From contig JAUVQC010000051.1 in the NCBI GenBank assembly GCA_030598305.1, positions 1 through 8,095 of the forward strand: a stretch of 8,095 nucleotides of DNA. Direction: 5' to 3'. This DNA comes from Actinomycetes bacterium (GTDB taxonomy: Bacteria > Actinomycetota > Acidimicrobiia > UBA5794). This document shows, piece after piece, positions 1 through 6,499 of the stretch. Below the pieces are notes generated by a model. It made no database searches, was not told where the DNA came from, and saw only the letters and a list, made by a program, of their open reading frames with translations. The position numbers and the translations under genes are program-made. How positions within the stretch are numbered: the first letter of the stretch is position 1; every line of letters begins with the position of its first letter.

Positions 1-729
1 GAGCCCGCCAAAAACCACCACCATGCCCTCAGTTGTACCGAACGCCTCGGCGGCCTGAGGATTGGTCGCGATCGATAGCGAGAGGAGAACCCACGGGGCG
101 ACAAGAGCCACCGTTGCGGTCCAACGCTGCTCGGTGAGAGCTGCATCGTGTGCCTTCCGCAGTCGTATCTCGTCGGCAACGGATCCACCGAGAGAGCCGA
201 GCACGTCTCCCACCCGTCGGCCTCCGGTGCGTTGTGCGATCGCGACGGTGGCGAGTACACGGTCAGCGACCGGATCGTCGAGTGTTCGACGGATCCTCAG
301 GAGGGCCGGTTCAAAGCCACTGCCATAGGTAATCTCGTGTCGAACGACCGTACTGAACCCCTCGAATTCGCCACCTGCCCTGTCGCATGCATCGACGAAG
401 GCATCGGGAAGCGTCGCACCTGCGGCAACCGAGGAGCGAATGTAGGCGATGAGATCTGGCCAGTGGTCGGTCTGTTCTGTGCGGGCACGCTCCATCCGCG
501 ACTGCTCGATACGTGCAGGGACTGCGGCACACAGCACGCCAATCGCCACGGCAGGTGCCGCGGTGCCGAGTAGTCCGAAGGCGACAACGGTGCCGACGAC
601 GCCAGCTCCGATAGCCATCGCGACGATTCGGAGGCGAATCCGAGGCACCCTGATGTGGCGGGCAGGCGGAATGCCTACGACCGCGACCCATACGGATGCC
701 GCCGCCGCAAGTGCAATCAGACCCCTCAT
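1..729 (-). CDS. tadB: TadB-like inner-membrane platform protein of the Tad/Flp pilus (partial, runs off the left edge)
   Basis: The frame reads without a stop from ATG at 729 to the window edge, giving 243 residues with the C-terminus missing. The N-terminus has two hydrophobic segments (about residues 35-55 and 57-73). A type II secretion F (T2SSF) domain follows, with the family-typical stretch WPDLIAYIRSSVAAGATLP at 90-108 and a DPVADRVLATVAIAQRTGG block at 152-170. A further hydrophobic segment lies at about 204-222 and another starts near 235. In this family the protein sits in the cytoplasmic membrane and couples the CpaF/TadA ATPase to pilin extrusion, usually paired with TadC. The ATG overlaps the cpaF stop codon (ATGA), and a GGGAAG ribosome site lies just upstream inside cpaF. 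TadC would be expected just beyond the left edge. TadB rather than TadC is inferred from its position directly after cpaF and from the N-terminal membrane segments. Confidence 0.9.
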   Translation of the reverse strand, partial: MRGLIALAAAASVWVAVVGIPPARHIRVPRIRLRIVAMAIGAGVVGTVVAFGLLGTAAPAVAIGVLCAAVPARIEQSRMERARTEQTDHWPDLIAYIRSSVAAGATLPDAFVDACDRAGGEFEGFSTVVRHEITYGSGFEPALLRIRRTLDDPVADRVLATVAIAQRTGGRRVGDVLGSLGGSVADEIRLRKAHDAALTEQRWTATVALVAPWVLLSLSIATNPQAAEAFGTTEGMVVVFGGL

Positions 730-1712
730 CTCGCGCTTCCCACGGGGAGGAGCGACGCCCCTGAGCGTTCAAATACCGGGGCGACCGTGAAGATCTCCGG
801 GTCGAGCTGTTCGGGAACGCGAAGGATCTCCTCGACATGACGTCCCTCACCATCTCGCTTGAGGAAGACGACGATGTCAACGACAGCGGCAACGGTTCGT
901 CTGAGAAACGGAATGGAGATGTTATCCCCCGCGAGAACACCGTAGGACACGAGCTTCTCGAGCGCATCACGACCCGAATTGGCATGGATCGTCGCGATTC
1001 CGGAACACCCTGCATTCAGGGCCATCAGCATGTCAAGAGCCTCAGGGCCCCGCACCTCACCAACAACGATACGATCCGGCCGCTGTCTCAGAGCCTCACG
1101 GACCAAATCCCGAAGGGTGATTGCAGCCCCACCATCAAGTCCGGACTCACGGGTCTGCATCTGTGTCAGGTCAGGCAGATCGACGTCTATCTCGAACACC
1201 TCCTCACAGGTGACGACACGCCGATCCGGCTGCACCTCCCGCAGGAGACAGTTGACGAGCGTTGTCTTGCCTGCACCCGGCGCTCCCGCGACAAGAATCG
1301 TCTCCTCCTCCTCTATGCACCGGCGAAGGAAGGCTGCTGCTTCAGCAGTCAGGGCAGAGCGAGCGACGAGATCCTCCAGGTCAGAGGCCGTGACGACGAA
1401 CTTCCGGATCTGAATGTTCATTCGATCAGGATGCGTGACCGGAGGTCCTGTGATATGCACCCGGCTACCCGAGGGAAGCTGAGCTGAGACAATCGGGTTC
1501 GCCTGGTCGACGCGGCGTCCCGTGCCAGCGAGCAGCTGATCGGCAATGCGACGGACGGCGTTCTGATCGACGACGGCATTCACCAGCTCCTTGACTCCAT
1601 TGCGGACGATGAAGGTGCGCTCGCCTCCGATCACGATGATCTCCTCGATCATCGGATCGTCGAGCAGCTCGGCGAGATAGCCATAGCGGACCGAATCGCC
1701 GGCCACCGTCAC
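726..1712 (-). CDS. cpaF: CpaF/TadA-type secretion ATPase of the Tad pilus
   Basis: This is a 328-residue hexameric-type secretion ATPase (PilT/VirB11 superfamily) that should power Flp pilus assembly at the cytoplasmic face of the membrane. An N-terminal sensor-like domain (about 8-105) includes the GSRVHITGPP stretch. The Walker A motif GAPGAGKTT is at 143-151, an acidic region (CEEVFEIDVDLPDL) at 169-182, Walker B (RIVVGEVRG) at 214-222 and the His box (GIATIHANS) at 238-246, so all expected ATPase motifs are present. The chosen start is GTG at 1712. It overlaps the stop of the CpaE-like gene (GTGA) and follows an AGGGGGG ribosome site. At 328 residues it is shorter than many CpaF proteins of 400 or more. 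The extra N-terminal helical region is absent while the catalytic core is complete. The downstream tadB start overlaps its stop, consistent with translational coupling. Confidence 0.95.
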   Translation of the reverse strand: MTVAGDSVRYGYLAELLDDPMIEEIIVIGGERTFIVRNGVKELVNAVVDQNAVRRIADQLLAGTGRRVDQANPIVSAQLPSGSRVHITGPPVTHPDRMNIQIRKFVVTASDLEDLVARSALTAEAAAFLRRCIEEEETILVAGAPGAGKTTLVNCLLREVQPDRRVVTCEEVFEIDVDLPDLTQMQTRESGLDGGAAITLRDLVREALRQRPDRIVVGEVRGPEALDMLMALNAGCSGIATIHANSGRDALEKLVSYGVLAGDNISIPFLRRTVAAVVDIVVFLKRDGEGRHVEEILRVPEQLDPEIFTVAPVFERSGASLLPVGSAR

Positions 1713-2752
1713 GACGTCCCCCCTACAGCGCTCAGCGCATTGGTAAAGCGACGATCCGGCATCCGGGCCGCCGCCGTCATTCGTCTCACCTGCCGCCGTT
1801 CAGGTACCACCGCTCCGGGCTCCAGCCCGGTCCACATCCTGACAGCATCGATGACCTGGGCACGGTCGCGCATGTCGACTCGATTGAGAACGAGGATCGG
1901 TTGTGGCCCCATCCACCGAGAAGTGATCTGGGCTGCTCGTACCACTCCAATGGCAGATGCATCCACGACGAACAGCACCGAATCCGACGCCTCGACAAGG
2001 CTGTTGCCGGAGGCGGCTGCTCCGACGTCGAGAACAACATGATCGAATTGAGCGGTAGCCGCATCGATGACTCCGCTGATCATGGTTTCGCGAAGCACGC
2101 CCTCACCCGGCCTATGGGACCCGGTGATGACCGATAGATTCCCGACCCGCTGGATGCACTCGGGAGCTATGAGGCCATCCGCCCTGACGCCGTCAGCAGC
2201 GTCGGTGATATCGGGTCGGGGCGGGAGGCCAAGCCGCACAGCGAGTGCAGGAGCCGAAATGTCGGCGTCGATCAAAACCGTCGAAGCCGACCCGGTGAGG
2301 ATGGACGCGTACGCAAGGGCTACCTCGGTGCAGCCAGGCGCGCCGCGTGCGCCCATCACTGCAGCAGTCCGACCGCGCTTCGCGACAGGCATCCGTTCGG
2401 CTGATGGGGCAACGAAACGTATCGCCTGGACGAGTGCCGCGATGTCAATGGTTTCAGGGACAACCTCGTCGGCCCCACCCACGACGAGTATCTGCTCAGC
2501 GGGTCGATCACCCTCCGGGTGCACGCCGACGACACCAAACCCGAGACGCCGCCAGGTAGCGATCTGCCGCGATGTGACCCAGGAGGCCTCGCCGCCGGCA
2601 ACAACGACATCGATGTCGCTTGCGTGCGACTCGATATCTGCTGGCCTATACGCACGAAGCACAACACGGACCGCCGCCGTCTCCTTCGCATACGCCACGA
2701 GTCCCGGTTCCCACTCGCGGGCAGACAGAACGGTGGCGACGCGGATGGTCAT
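1709..2752 (-). CDS. cpaE: CpaE/TadZ-like ParA/MinD-family ATPase with a degenerate P-loop
   Basis: This 347-residue protein has the CpaE/TadZ layout. An N-terminal part (about 1-113) resembles a degenerate receiver fold, and a MinD/ParA-type ATPase domain follows. The P-loop region GARGAPGCTE at 134-143 has no lysine at either position of the usual KGGxGKT signature. The later motifs are recognisable: TVLIDADIS at 158-166, Walker B-like FDHVVLDVG at 236-244, and the nucleotide-base-binding type motif LNRVD at 289-293. In other bacteria such proteins localise the Tad machine, for example to a pole. Many TadZ/CpaE proteins have atypical Walker A motifs, and GAPG variants are common in Actinobacteria, so weak or absent ATP hydrolysis is plausible but is an inference. 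The ATG overlaps the upstream cpaB stop (ATGA), and the gene's own stop overlaps the cpaF start. Confidence 0.88.
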   Translation of the reverse strand: MTIRVATVLSAREWEPGLVAYAKETAAVRVVLRAYRPADIESHASDIDVVVAGGEASWVTSRQIATWRRLGFGVVGVHPEGDRPAEQILVVGGADEVVPETIDIAALVQAIRFVAPSAERMPVAKRGRTAAVMGARGAPGCTEVALAYASILTGSASTVLIDADISAPALAVRLGLPPRPDITDAADGVRADGLIAPECIQRVGNLSVITGSHRPGEGVLRETMISGVIDAATAQFDHVVLDVGAAASGNSLVEASDSVLFVVDASAIGVVRAAQITSRWMGPQPILVLNRVDMRDRAQVIDAVRMWTGLEPGAVVPERRQVRRMTAAARMPDRRFTNALSAVGGTS

Positions 2753-3366
2753 GGAGCAACCCGAACGAGATCGATCTCACCGCTGTGAGATGCCGCCGCA
2801 AGCCGAGCAGCGAGTTCGTCATCGACGGCAAGGAGAACGTTCACGCGGCCGCGGTCAACAGAGGAGTCAGAAGTGACCGATTCGACGACGTACACATCCG
2901 AGGCGAGCAGTTCGGTTGTCGGCTCAGAGTCGAAGGCGGCACTACTCGTCACGTACACGTCAACCTTGTCACCGGACACGATCCGCCCGAGAACCGCGTT
3001 CTCTGCCCGAAGTGTCAGAGCGATCACGTTCGGAGTCGCCACCAGTTCAGGCGGCTGCATGAGCGATGCCACGAGTGGCTCACCCTCTGCCAATGGCACC
3101 CGCAGCGACCACTCCTCGAGATCACCAACGGTGTCCCCGATGACAAGTCCCTCAGGAGACTCGACGTAGCGCACGGCAATGTCCAACTCACCCAATGGTT
3201 GTCCTGCCTGAAGTTCCGATCCGGCTACGAGTACGGGTGTCATCTCGGGTGGCTTTGTCAGCTGAAGTACTCCGAGGGCCGCTATGGCGGCCAGCACGCC
3301 ACCGATGATCGTGCGCCGATCGACCGATGGCAGGGCGAAGTCGCCAACGCGGACGCCGATCGCCAT
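2749..3366 (-). CDS. cpaB: CpaB/RcpC-like SAF-domain protein of the Tad pilus operon
   Basis: This 205-residue membrane-anchored protein has a single transmembrane segment at about 20-37 and should face outward. A SAF-like domain (about 43-105) contains VLVAGSELQAGQPLGELDI, which matches the CpaB pattern of an anchor sequence followed by 'l..Gq.l...di'. The C-terminal part (about 112-205) is the RcpC/CpaB domain, with the family-typical GRIVSGDKVDVYVT at 127-140. In diderm bacteria CpaB/RcpC works with the outer-membrane secretin and may contact cell-wall glycan. In a monoderm it would more likely be a wall-spanning accessory of the pilus, which is an inference. The start is ATG at 3366, whose A is also the last base of the preceding TGA stop (TGATG). 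The stop overlaps the start of the CpaE-like gene. Confidence 0.85.
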   Translation of the reverse strand: MAIGVRVGDFALPSVDRRTIIGGVLAAIAALGVLQLTKPPEMTPVLVAGSELQAGQPLGELDIAVRYVESPEGLVIGDTVGDLEEWSLRVPLAEGEPLVASLMQPPELVATPNVIALTLRAENAVLGRIVSGDKVDVYVTSSAAFDSEPTTELLASDVYVVESVTSDSSVDRGRVNVLLAVDDELAARLAAASHSGEIDLVRVAP

Positions 3367-3665
3367 CAGCGGGCTTCCATGGAAACGATGTGTGGGAGCG
3401 CAACGAAGAATTCTCGTCCCGATTCCCTCAACACGACGTGGTCGACGCCGACCGCTGAAACGATGCCGTTGTACACCTGTCCGTCAGATGCGCCAAGCAC
3501 AACGACCTCACCGCGATCCTCCGATTCGATCAGGCGGTCTCGCAGTGTCCTGCGCCGCAATGCCGCGGATCGTGCAGCTGATTGTTCCGCGTCGAGTGTC
3601 TCATCGAGCCGTACGCGCAGGGTACGGCCCAGTCGCTCGAGATCAGGGTGGCTGAACGGGTCCAT
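3366..3665 (-). CDS. Small conserved-type protein with a predicted Sm/SH3-like C-terminal barrel, first gene of the tad operon
   Basis: This is a 99-residue protein of unknown function. The N-terminal half (about 5-50) is charged, Arg/Glu-rich and probably helical or coiled-coil (DLERLGRTLRVRLDETLD and AALRRRTLRDRLIE). The C-terminal half (about 52-97) alternates short beta-type segments: GEVVVLGASDG, VYNGIVSAVGVDHVVLRES, EFFVALPHIVSME. The pattern 'G.v...G..VDHVvL......f.v.....V' recalls Sm-like or SH3-like barrels. No signal peptide or membrane segment is visible, so it is probably cytoplasmic. I chose ATG at 3665 because a GGGAG site lies four bases upstream. In-frame starts at 3698 and 3728 would add odd Trp/Gly-rich residues and have weaker ribosome sites. 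Its TGA shares an A with the cpaB ATG, so it very likely belongs to the operon. A regulatory or assembly role in pilus expression is an inference only. Confidence 0.75.
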   Translation of the reverse strand: MDPFSHPDLERLGRTLRVRLDETLDAEQSAARSAALRRRTLRDRLIESEDRGEVVVLGASDGQVYNGIVSAVGVDHVVLRESGREFFVALPHIVSMEAR

Positions 3666-3669
3666 ATCG

Positions 3670-3674
3670 CTCCC
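3670..3674 (-). promoter_or_regulatory. Ribosome binding site that decides the start of the first tad-operon gene
   Basis: On the minus strand this reads GGGAG, four bases before the ATG at 3665. It supports the 99-residue form over the longer forms that start at 3698 or 3728. The spacing is slightly short, so the choice is good but not certain. Confidence 0.55.
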
Positions 3675-3747
3675 ACGTGGTATCCATCCCCCCACCATGA
3701 GCGAACTCGACCAACGGCTTCGATGCAAGGGGGCTGTGCCGACATCT

Positions 3748-3827
3748 TTCGCGAGTCACCGGTCCGATTCGCGACACACACCAAGTATTCGCGCCTCACG
3801 ACTTCGAATCGCGCACTAGCTCGCGGT
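3748..3827. repeat. Tandem array of TTCGCG motifs with 20-bp period upstream of the tad operon
   Basis: TTCGCG starts at 3748, 3768 and 3788, and ATCGCG at 3808, so the spacing is exactly 20 bp each time. In the first three units a CAC also sits at the same place (unit positions 10-12), and the fourth has TAG there. Units 1 and 3 also share CGA at their ends. The consensus is TTCGCG(A/C)nnCAC followed by eight variable bases. On the transcribed (minus) strand this reads GTGnn(T/G)CGCGAA. The array lies 83 bp upstream of the first tad-operon start codon, inside the gap after the crotonase gene. A spacing of about two helical turns would place the motifs on one face of the DNA, which fits cooperative binding of a regulator. 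That role is an inference. A further TTCGCG at 3829 is one base out of phase and belongs to the neighbouring hairpin. Confidence 0.6.
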
Positions 3828-3837
3828 TTTCGCGGGC
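3819..3837 (-). terminator. Hairpin at the stop of the crotonase gene (possible terminator without T-tract)
   Basis: GCTCGCG at 3819-3825 pairs with CGCGGGC at 3831-3837 (seven pairs, one of them T-G on the plus strand) around a five-base loop. The stem reaches the last base of the crotonase TAG stop. There is no run of T after it in the direction of transcription, so termination strength is uncertain. It shares bases with the edge of the 20-bp motif array. Confidence 0.4.
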
Positions 3838-4595
3838 TACCGCCCGTGTCTACCCTCGCCTTGTACGAACCTGGCTGCTCCCTCAGCGGCCTCCCCAGAG
3901 GTGATTGTCCCCATCCCGAGCTCGAATTCACGGTGCATGGCACTCTCGATCGACACCCCGGCGTTCTCGATCAGCGACCTCCGGTCGCTCCGCAGACACG
4001 TCTGGGGCAATCGTGCGATTTCAGCAGCCAGGGCCTCAGCAGTGGACCGCGCCTGCCCATCGGCAACGACACGGTTCACCAGACCCATCGTCTGTGCCTC
4101 ATGTGCAGAAACCTCTCGGCCGGTCAGGATCATGTCCATCGCATGGCCTTCACCGACGATCCGCGGGAGACGCACAGTGCCGCCGTCGATGAGAGGGACG
4201 CCCCACCGCCGACAGAACACGCCAAATGCGGCACTTGACGCTGCAACCCGTAAGTCACACCACAAGGCCAGTTCGAGCCCACCGGCAACAGCGTATCCCT
4301 CGATCGCGGCGATGACAGGCTTGGACATCGAGAGCCGCGTGGGACCCATCGGTGCAGCCCCGACAGACTCCAATCGATTCATGCGGTCCGTCCCGAAGGC
4401 CTTAAGGTCCGCACCACCACAGAACGTGCCGCCCCTCCCCCACAGCACGCACGACAACACACCATCATCGGCATCGAGCCCGGCGAACGCGTCATGGAGA
4501 TCGCGCGCCGTTGGTCCATCGACGGCATTGGCGGTCCCAGGGCGATCGAGAATTACCGTCGCGACCGGTCCATTCGTCTCGATGCTGACGCTCAC
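3837..4595 (-). CDS. Crotonase-family (enoyl-CoA hydratase/isomerase-like) protein with one catalytic Glu replaced
   Basis: This 252-residue protein covers the whole crotonase fold. The first oxyanion-hole region (GTFCGGADL) is at 56-64 and the second (IEGYAVAGGLELAL) at 98-111. Glu108 in GGLELA corresponds to rat enoyl-CoA hydratase Glu144. The second catalytic Glu, normally in an 'FGqPE' motif (rat Glu164), falls in FGVFCRRWGVPLIDGGT, where Cys128 takes its place. Hydration of trans-2-enoyl-CoA is therefore not assured. The protein may act on another acyl-CoA, as many crotonase subfamilies do. I recall the FCRRxGVPLIDGGTVRLPR signature from proteins annotated only as 'crotonase/enoyl-CoA hydratase family'. 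The start is GTG at 4595 because GGAGG lies five bases upstream. An in-frame GTG at 4619 would add eight residues with no good ribosome site. It follows the SCO1-like gene after 60 bp and may be co-transcribed with it. Confidence 0.88.
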   Translation of the reverse strand: MSVSIETNGPVATVILDRPGTANAVDGPTARDLHDAFAGLDADDGVLSCVLWGRGGTFCGGADLKAFGTDRMNRLESVGAAPMGPTRLSMSKPVIAAIEGYAVAGGLELALWCDLRVAASSAAFGVFCRRWGVPLIDGGTVRLPRIVGEGHAMDMILTGREVSAHEAQTMGLVNRVVADGQARSTAEALAAEIARLPQTCLRSDRRSLIENAGVSIESAMHREFELGMGTITSGEAAEGAARFVQGEGRHGR

Positions 4596-4600
4596 GATCG

Positions 4601-4605
4601 CCTCC
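4601..4605 (-). promoter_or_regulatory. Ribosome binding site that decides the crotonase start
   Basis: On the minus strand this reads GGAGG, five bases before the GTG at 4595. It favours this start over the upstream in-frame GTG at 4619. Confidence 0.7.
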
Positions 4606-4655
4606 AGATGATGTCGCACCCTATTGCACCCGGGGCCGGTGTGTCGAACGGGTGG

Positions 4656-5303
4656 CTATCCAGCCAGCACCGCCTCCAGATCTGCTGCGATCCTCTCCGG
4701 TTCAGCACCGAATGGCCACGTCACGACGACTCTGCCATTGTCGTCGACCGCGTACAGATATGCAGTATGCAGCACCTCGACCCCGCCGTCAGGTTTCGCG
4801 ACGACGGAGAAGCTTGCTCCGAAGGCCTCTCCGGCTGCAGTGAGCTCGGACTGATCCTCCGTACGGAGCGCATGCGCCCCAGGGACGAACCACTGGACGT
4901 AGTCAACCAGCGCCTCAGCTGTGTCGCGTCCAGGGTCCACCGTGATCATCGCCACATCAACGGATGATGCGCCTCCCTCGAGCATCGTGAGAGCTGACTT
5001 CAGATCGGCGAGGGTCGTTGGGCAGATGTCTGGGCACGATGTGAATCCGAAGTACACGATGAGCACCTGATCGGGATCTGCCCTGAAGACGAACGTGGCA
5101 GACTCGTTCGAGACGTCCGGCAGCGAGACGGACCCGACCGACTGCCCCAAGTCAGCGGCCGGGAGTGGCCGCGACACGATGGTGTCGAACACCGTTTCAG
5201 CGGCGTCTCCCTCGGATGAAGCGCACGAAGTGGCGACAACTGCGACAAGAGACAGGAGGATGGAGATACGCAAGATCATCGCCGGTACGGTATCGCGTCC
5301 CAT
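4656..5303 (-). CDS. SCO1/SenC/PrrC-family copper-binding thioredoxin-fold lipoprotein
   Basis: This 215-residue exported protein would be anchored by a lipid at Cys27. It has a hydrophobic signal segment (about 9-25) and a lipobox-like ATSC at 24-27. The SCO family metal motif CPDIC (Cys90 and Cys94) lies in VYFGFTSCPDICPTTL at 83-98, and the third conserved copper ligand is His179 in VLHTAYLY. TVDPGRDT at 121-128 is also typical. SCO proteins hold Cu(I)/Cu(II) and help assemble the CuA centre of cytochrome c oxidase, or act as thiol-disulfide redox proteins outside the membrane. No oxidase genes are visible nearby, so the partner is unknown. The start is ATG at 5303, with a GAGGG eight bases upstream. 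An ATG at 5279 is possible but has a poorer ribosome site. It is divergent from ychF across 104 bp and is followed by the crotonase gene. Confidence 0.92.
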   Translation of the reverse strand: MGRDTVPAMILRISILLSLVAVVATSCASSEGDAAETVFDTIVSRPLPAADLGQSVGSVSLPDVSNESATFVFRADPDQVLIVYFGFTSCPDICPTTLADLKSALTMLEGGASSVDVAMITVDPGRDTAEALVDYVQWFVPGAHALRTEDQSELTAAGEAFGASFSVVAKPDGGVEVLHTAYLYAVDDNGRVVVTWPFGAEPERIAADLEAVLAG

Positions 5304-5316
5304 GTCCCACGCCCTC

Positions 5317-5347
5317 TTGGGTGCTTGTGCAGAACCGGTCGTATCAT
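5317..5347 (+). promoter_or_regulatory. Weak candidate sigma-70-type promoter for ychF
   Basis: TTGGGT at 5317-5322 and TATCAT at 5342-5347 are separated by 19 bases, in the gap between the divergent SCO1-like gene and ychF. The spacing is longer than ideal and the boxes match imperfectly, so this is only a candidate. Confidence 0.25.
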
Positions 5348-5407
5348 CCGGTCTCGATTCGCACCGGCCACTGCATCGGTCGGTTCATTGCATCGGAGTC
5401 TTTCAAC

Positions 5408-6499
5408 ATGGGAATCAAGTGCGGCATCGTTGGGCTGCCCAACGTGGGAAAATCGACGCTGTTCAACGCGCTCACCGGAGGTGAGATCGCCGCGGAGAAC
5501 TACCCGTTCACGACGATCGACCCGAACGGCGGCATCGCCATGGTGCCCGATCCACGGCTCGATACCCTCGCAGCGATCGTCTCTCCCGAAAAGGTGATCC
5601 CAACCGTCGTCGAGTTCGTCGACATCGCAGGTCTCGTGAATGGTGCGTCTGAGGGCGAAGGCCTCGGAAACCAGTTCCTCAGCCATATCCGTGAAACTGA
5701 CGCGATCGCCCACGTCATACGTTGCTTTGAAGACGAAAACGTCGTACATGTCGATGGCAGAGTTGACCCTGTTGGGGACATTGGGACCATTGACACGGAA
5801 CTTGCCCTGGCTGATCTCGACACAGTCGCCAAGTCATTGGACAAGCAGGAACGCAAGGCCCGTTCCGGCGACAAAGATGCCGAAGCCGCAGTCGACGTAC
5901 TCAATCGTCTCAACGACCAGCTCTCGGAGGGCCAACCCGTCCGTCAACTCACCTTCAACGACGCCGAAGGTCAGATCGTCCGGAACCTCTTCCTGTTGAC
6001 CTCCAAGCCCATGATGTACATTGCCAATGTCGCTGAGGACGGTCTGGCAGACAATCCGATGGTCGAAGCCGTCCGCCGACTCGCCGATACAGAGGGATCA
6101 GAAGTCGTTGTCATCTCCGGGGCTCTCGAAGCCGAACTTGCCGGCCTCGAACCAGACGATCGCGACGACATGCTTGCCGAATACGGGCTCGATGAGCCAG
6201 GCTTGAACAAGGTCGTGCACGCGACGTACGACCTGCTTGGTCTTCTCACGTACTTCACAGCAAGCGAGAAGGAGGTGAGGGCGTGGACCGTGACGAAGGG
6301 TGCAACGGCCCCACAATCCGCAGGCGTCATCCACACCGACTTCGAGAAGGGCTTCATCAAGGCCGAGGTCGTCGCCTATGACGACTACGTCGAGTTCGGA
6401 GGCGAGGCAGGCGCCAAGGACGCAGGGAAGTGGCGCATCGAGGGCAAGGACTACATTGCCGCCGAAGGCGACGTCATGCACTTCAGATTCAACGTCTGA
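5408..6499 (+). CDS. ychF: YchF/Ola1-family redox-regulated P-loop NTPase
   Basis: This 363-residue protein matches the usual length of bacterial YchF and covers the whole family. G1 is GLPNVGKST at 9-17, the G2 region NYPFTTI at 31-37, and G3 DIAGL at 72-76. G4 is NVAE at 207-210, the variant (in place of NKxD) linked to the family's preference for ATP over GTP. His114 in NVVHVDGRVDP matches the conserved His implicated in hydrolysis. A coiled-coil region (about 128-175) precedes the end of the G domain, and a C-terminal TGS domain (about 278-362) includes LLTYFTASEKEVRAWTV. YchF binds ribosomes and is involved in translation and oxidative-stress responses, generally as a negative factor. 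The start is ATG at 5408, with GGAG nine bases upstream. The longer open frame from 5165 adds residues unlike the family. It is a single housekeeping gene with no obvious operon partner here. Confidence 0.97.
   Translation: MGIKCGIVGLPNVGKSTLFNALTGGEIAAENYPFTTIDPNGGIAMVPDPRLDTLAAIVSPEKVIPTVVEFVDIAGLVNGASEGEGLGNQFLSHIRETDAIAHVIRCFEDENVVHVDGRVDPVGDIGTIDTELALADLDTVAKSLDKQERKARSGDKDAEAAVDVLNRLNDQLSEGQPVRQLTFNDAEGQIVRNLFLLTSKPMMYIANVAEDGLADNPMVEAVRRLADTEGSEVVVISGALEAELAGLEPDDRDDMLAEYGLDEPGLNKVVHATYDLLGLLTYFTASEKEVRAWTVTKGATAPQSAGVIHTDFEKGFIKAEVVAYDDYVEFGGEAGAKDAGKWRIEGKDYIAAEGDVMHFRFNV

Noticed and set aside
311..1015. Minus-strand open frame of 234 residues in a different frame from cpaF and tadB
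   Set aside because: It overlaps both recognisable genes in another frame and has a composition typical of a frame shadow (Arg/Ser/Cys-rich).
2067..2876. Plus-strand open frame of 269 residues opposite the CpaE-like gene
   Set aside because: It is antisense to a gene with clear ATPase motifs, and its sequence is Ser/Thr/Arg-rich and featureless.
2620..3819. A long plus-strand open frame of 399 residues opposite the cpaB region
   Set aside because: It is antisense to cpaB, the Sm-like gene and the start of cpaE. Its composition is low-complexity and Arg/Ser/His-rich, with no family motif or ribosome site. It is a shadow of high-GC coding on the other strand.
3748..3827. Interpretation of the 20-bp array as a CRISPR or replication-origin iteron set
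   Set aside because: The units have no unique spacers, the conserved part is only about 9 bases, and no cas or replication initiator gene is nearby. A regulator-site array fits better.
5165..5407. N-terminal extension of ychF to an upstream start
   Set aside because: The extension is antisense to the SCO1-like gene, has no similarity to YchF, and the ATG at 5408 has its own ribosome site and gives the family's standard 363-residue length.
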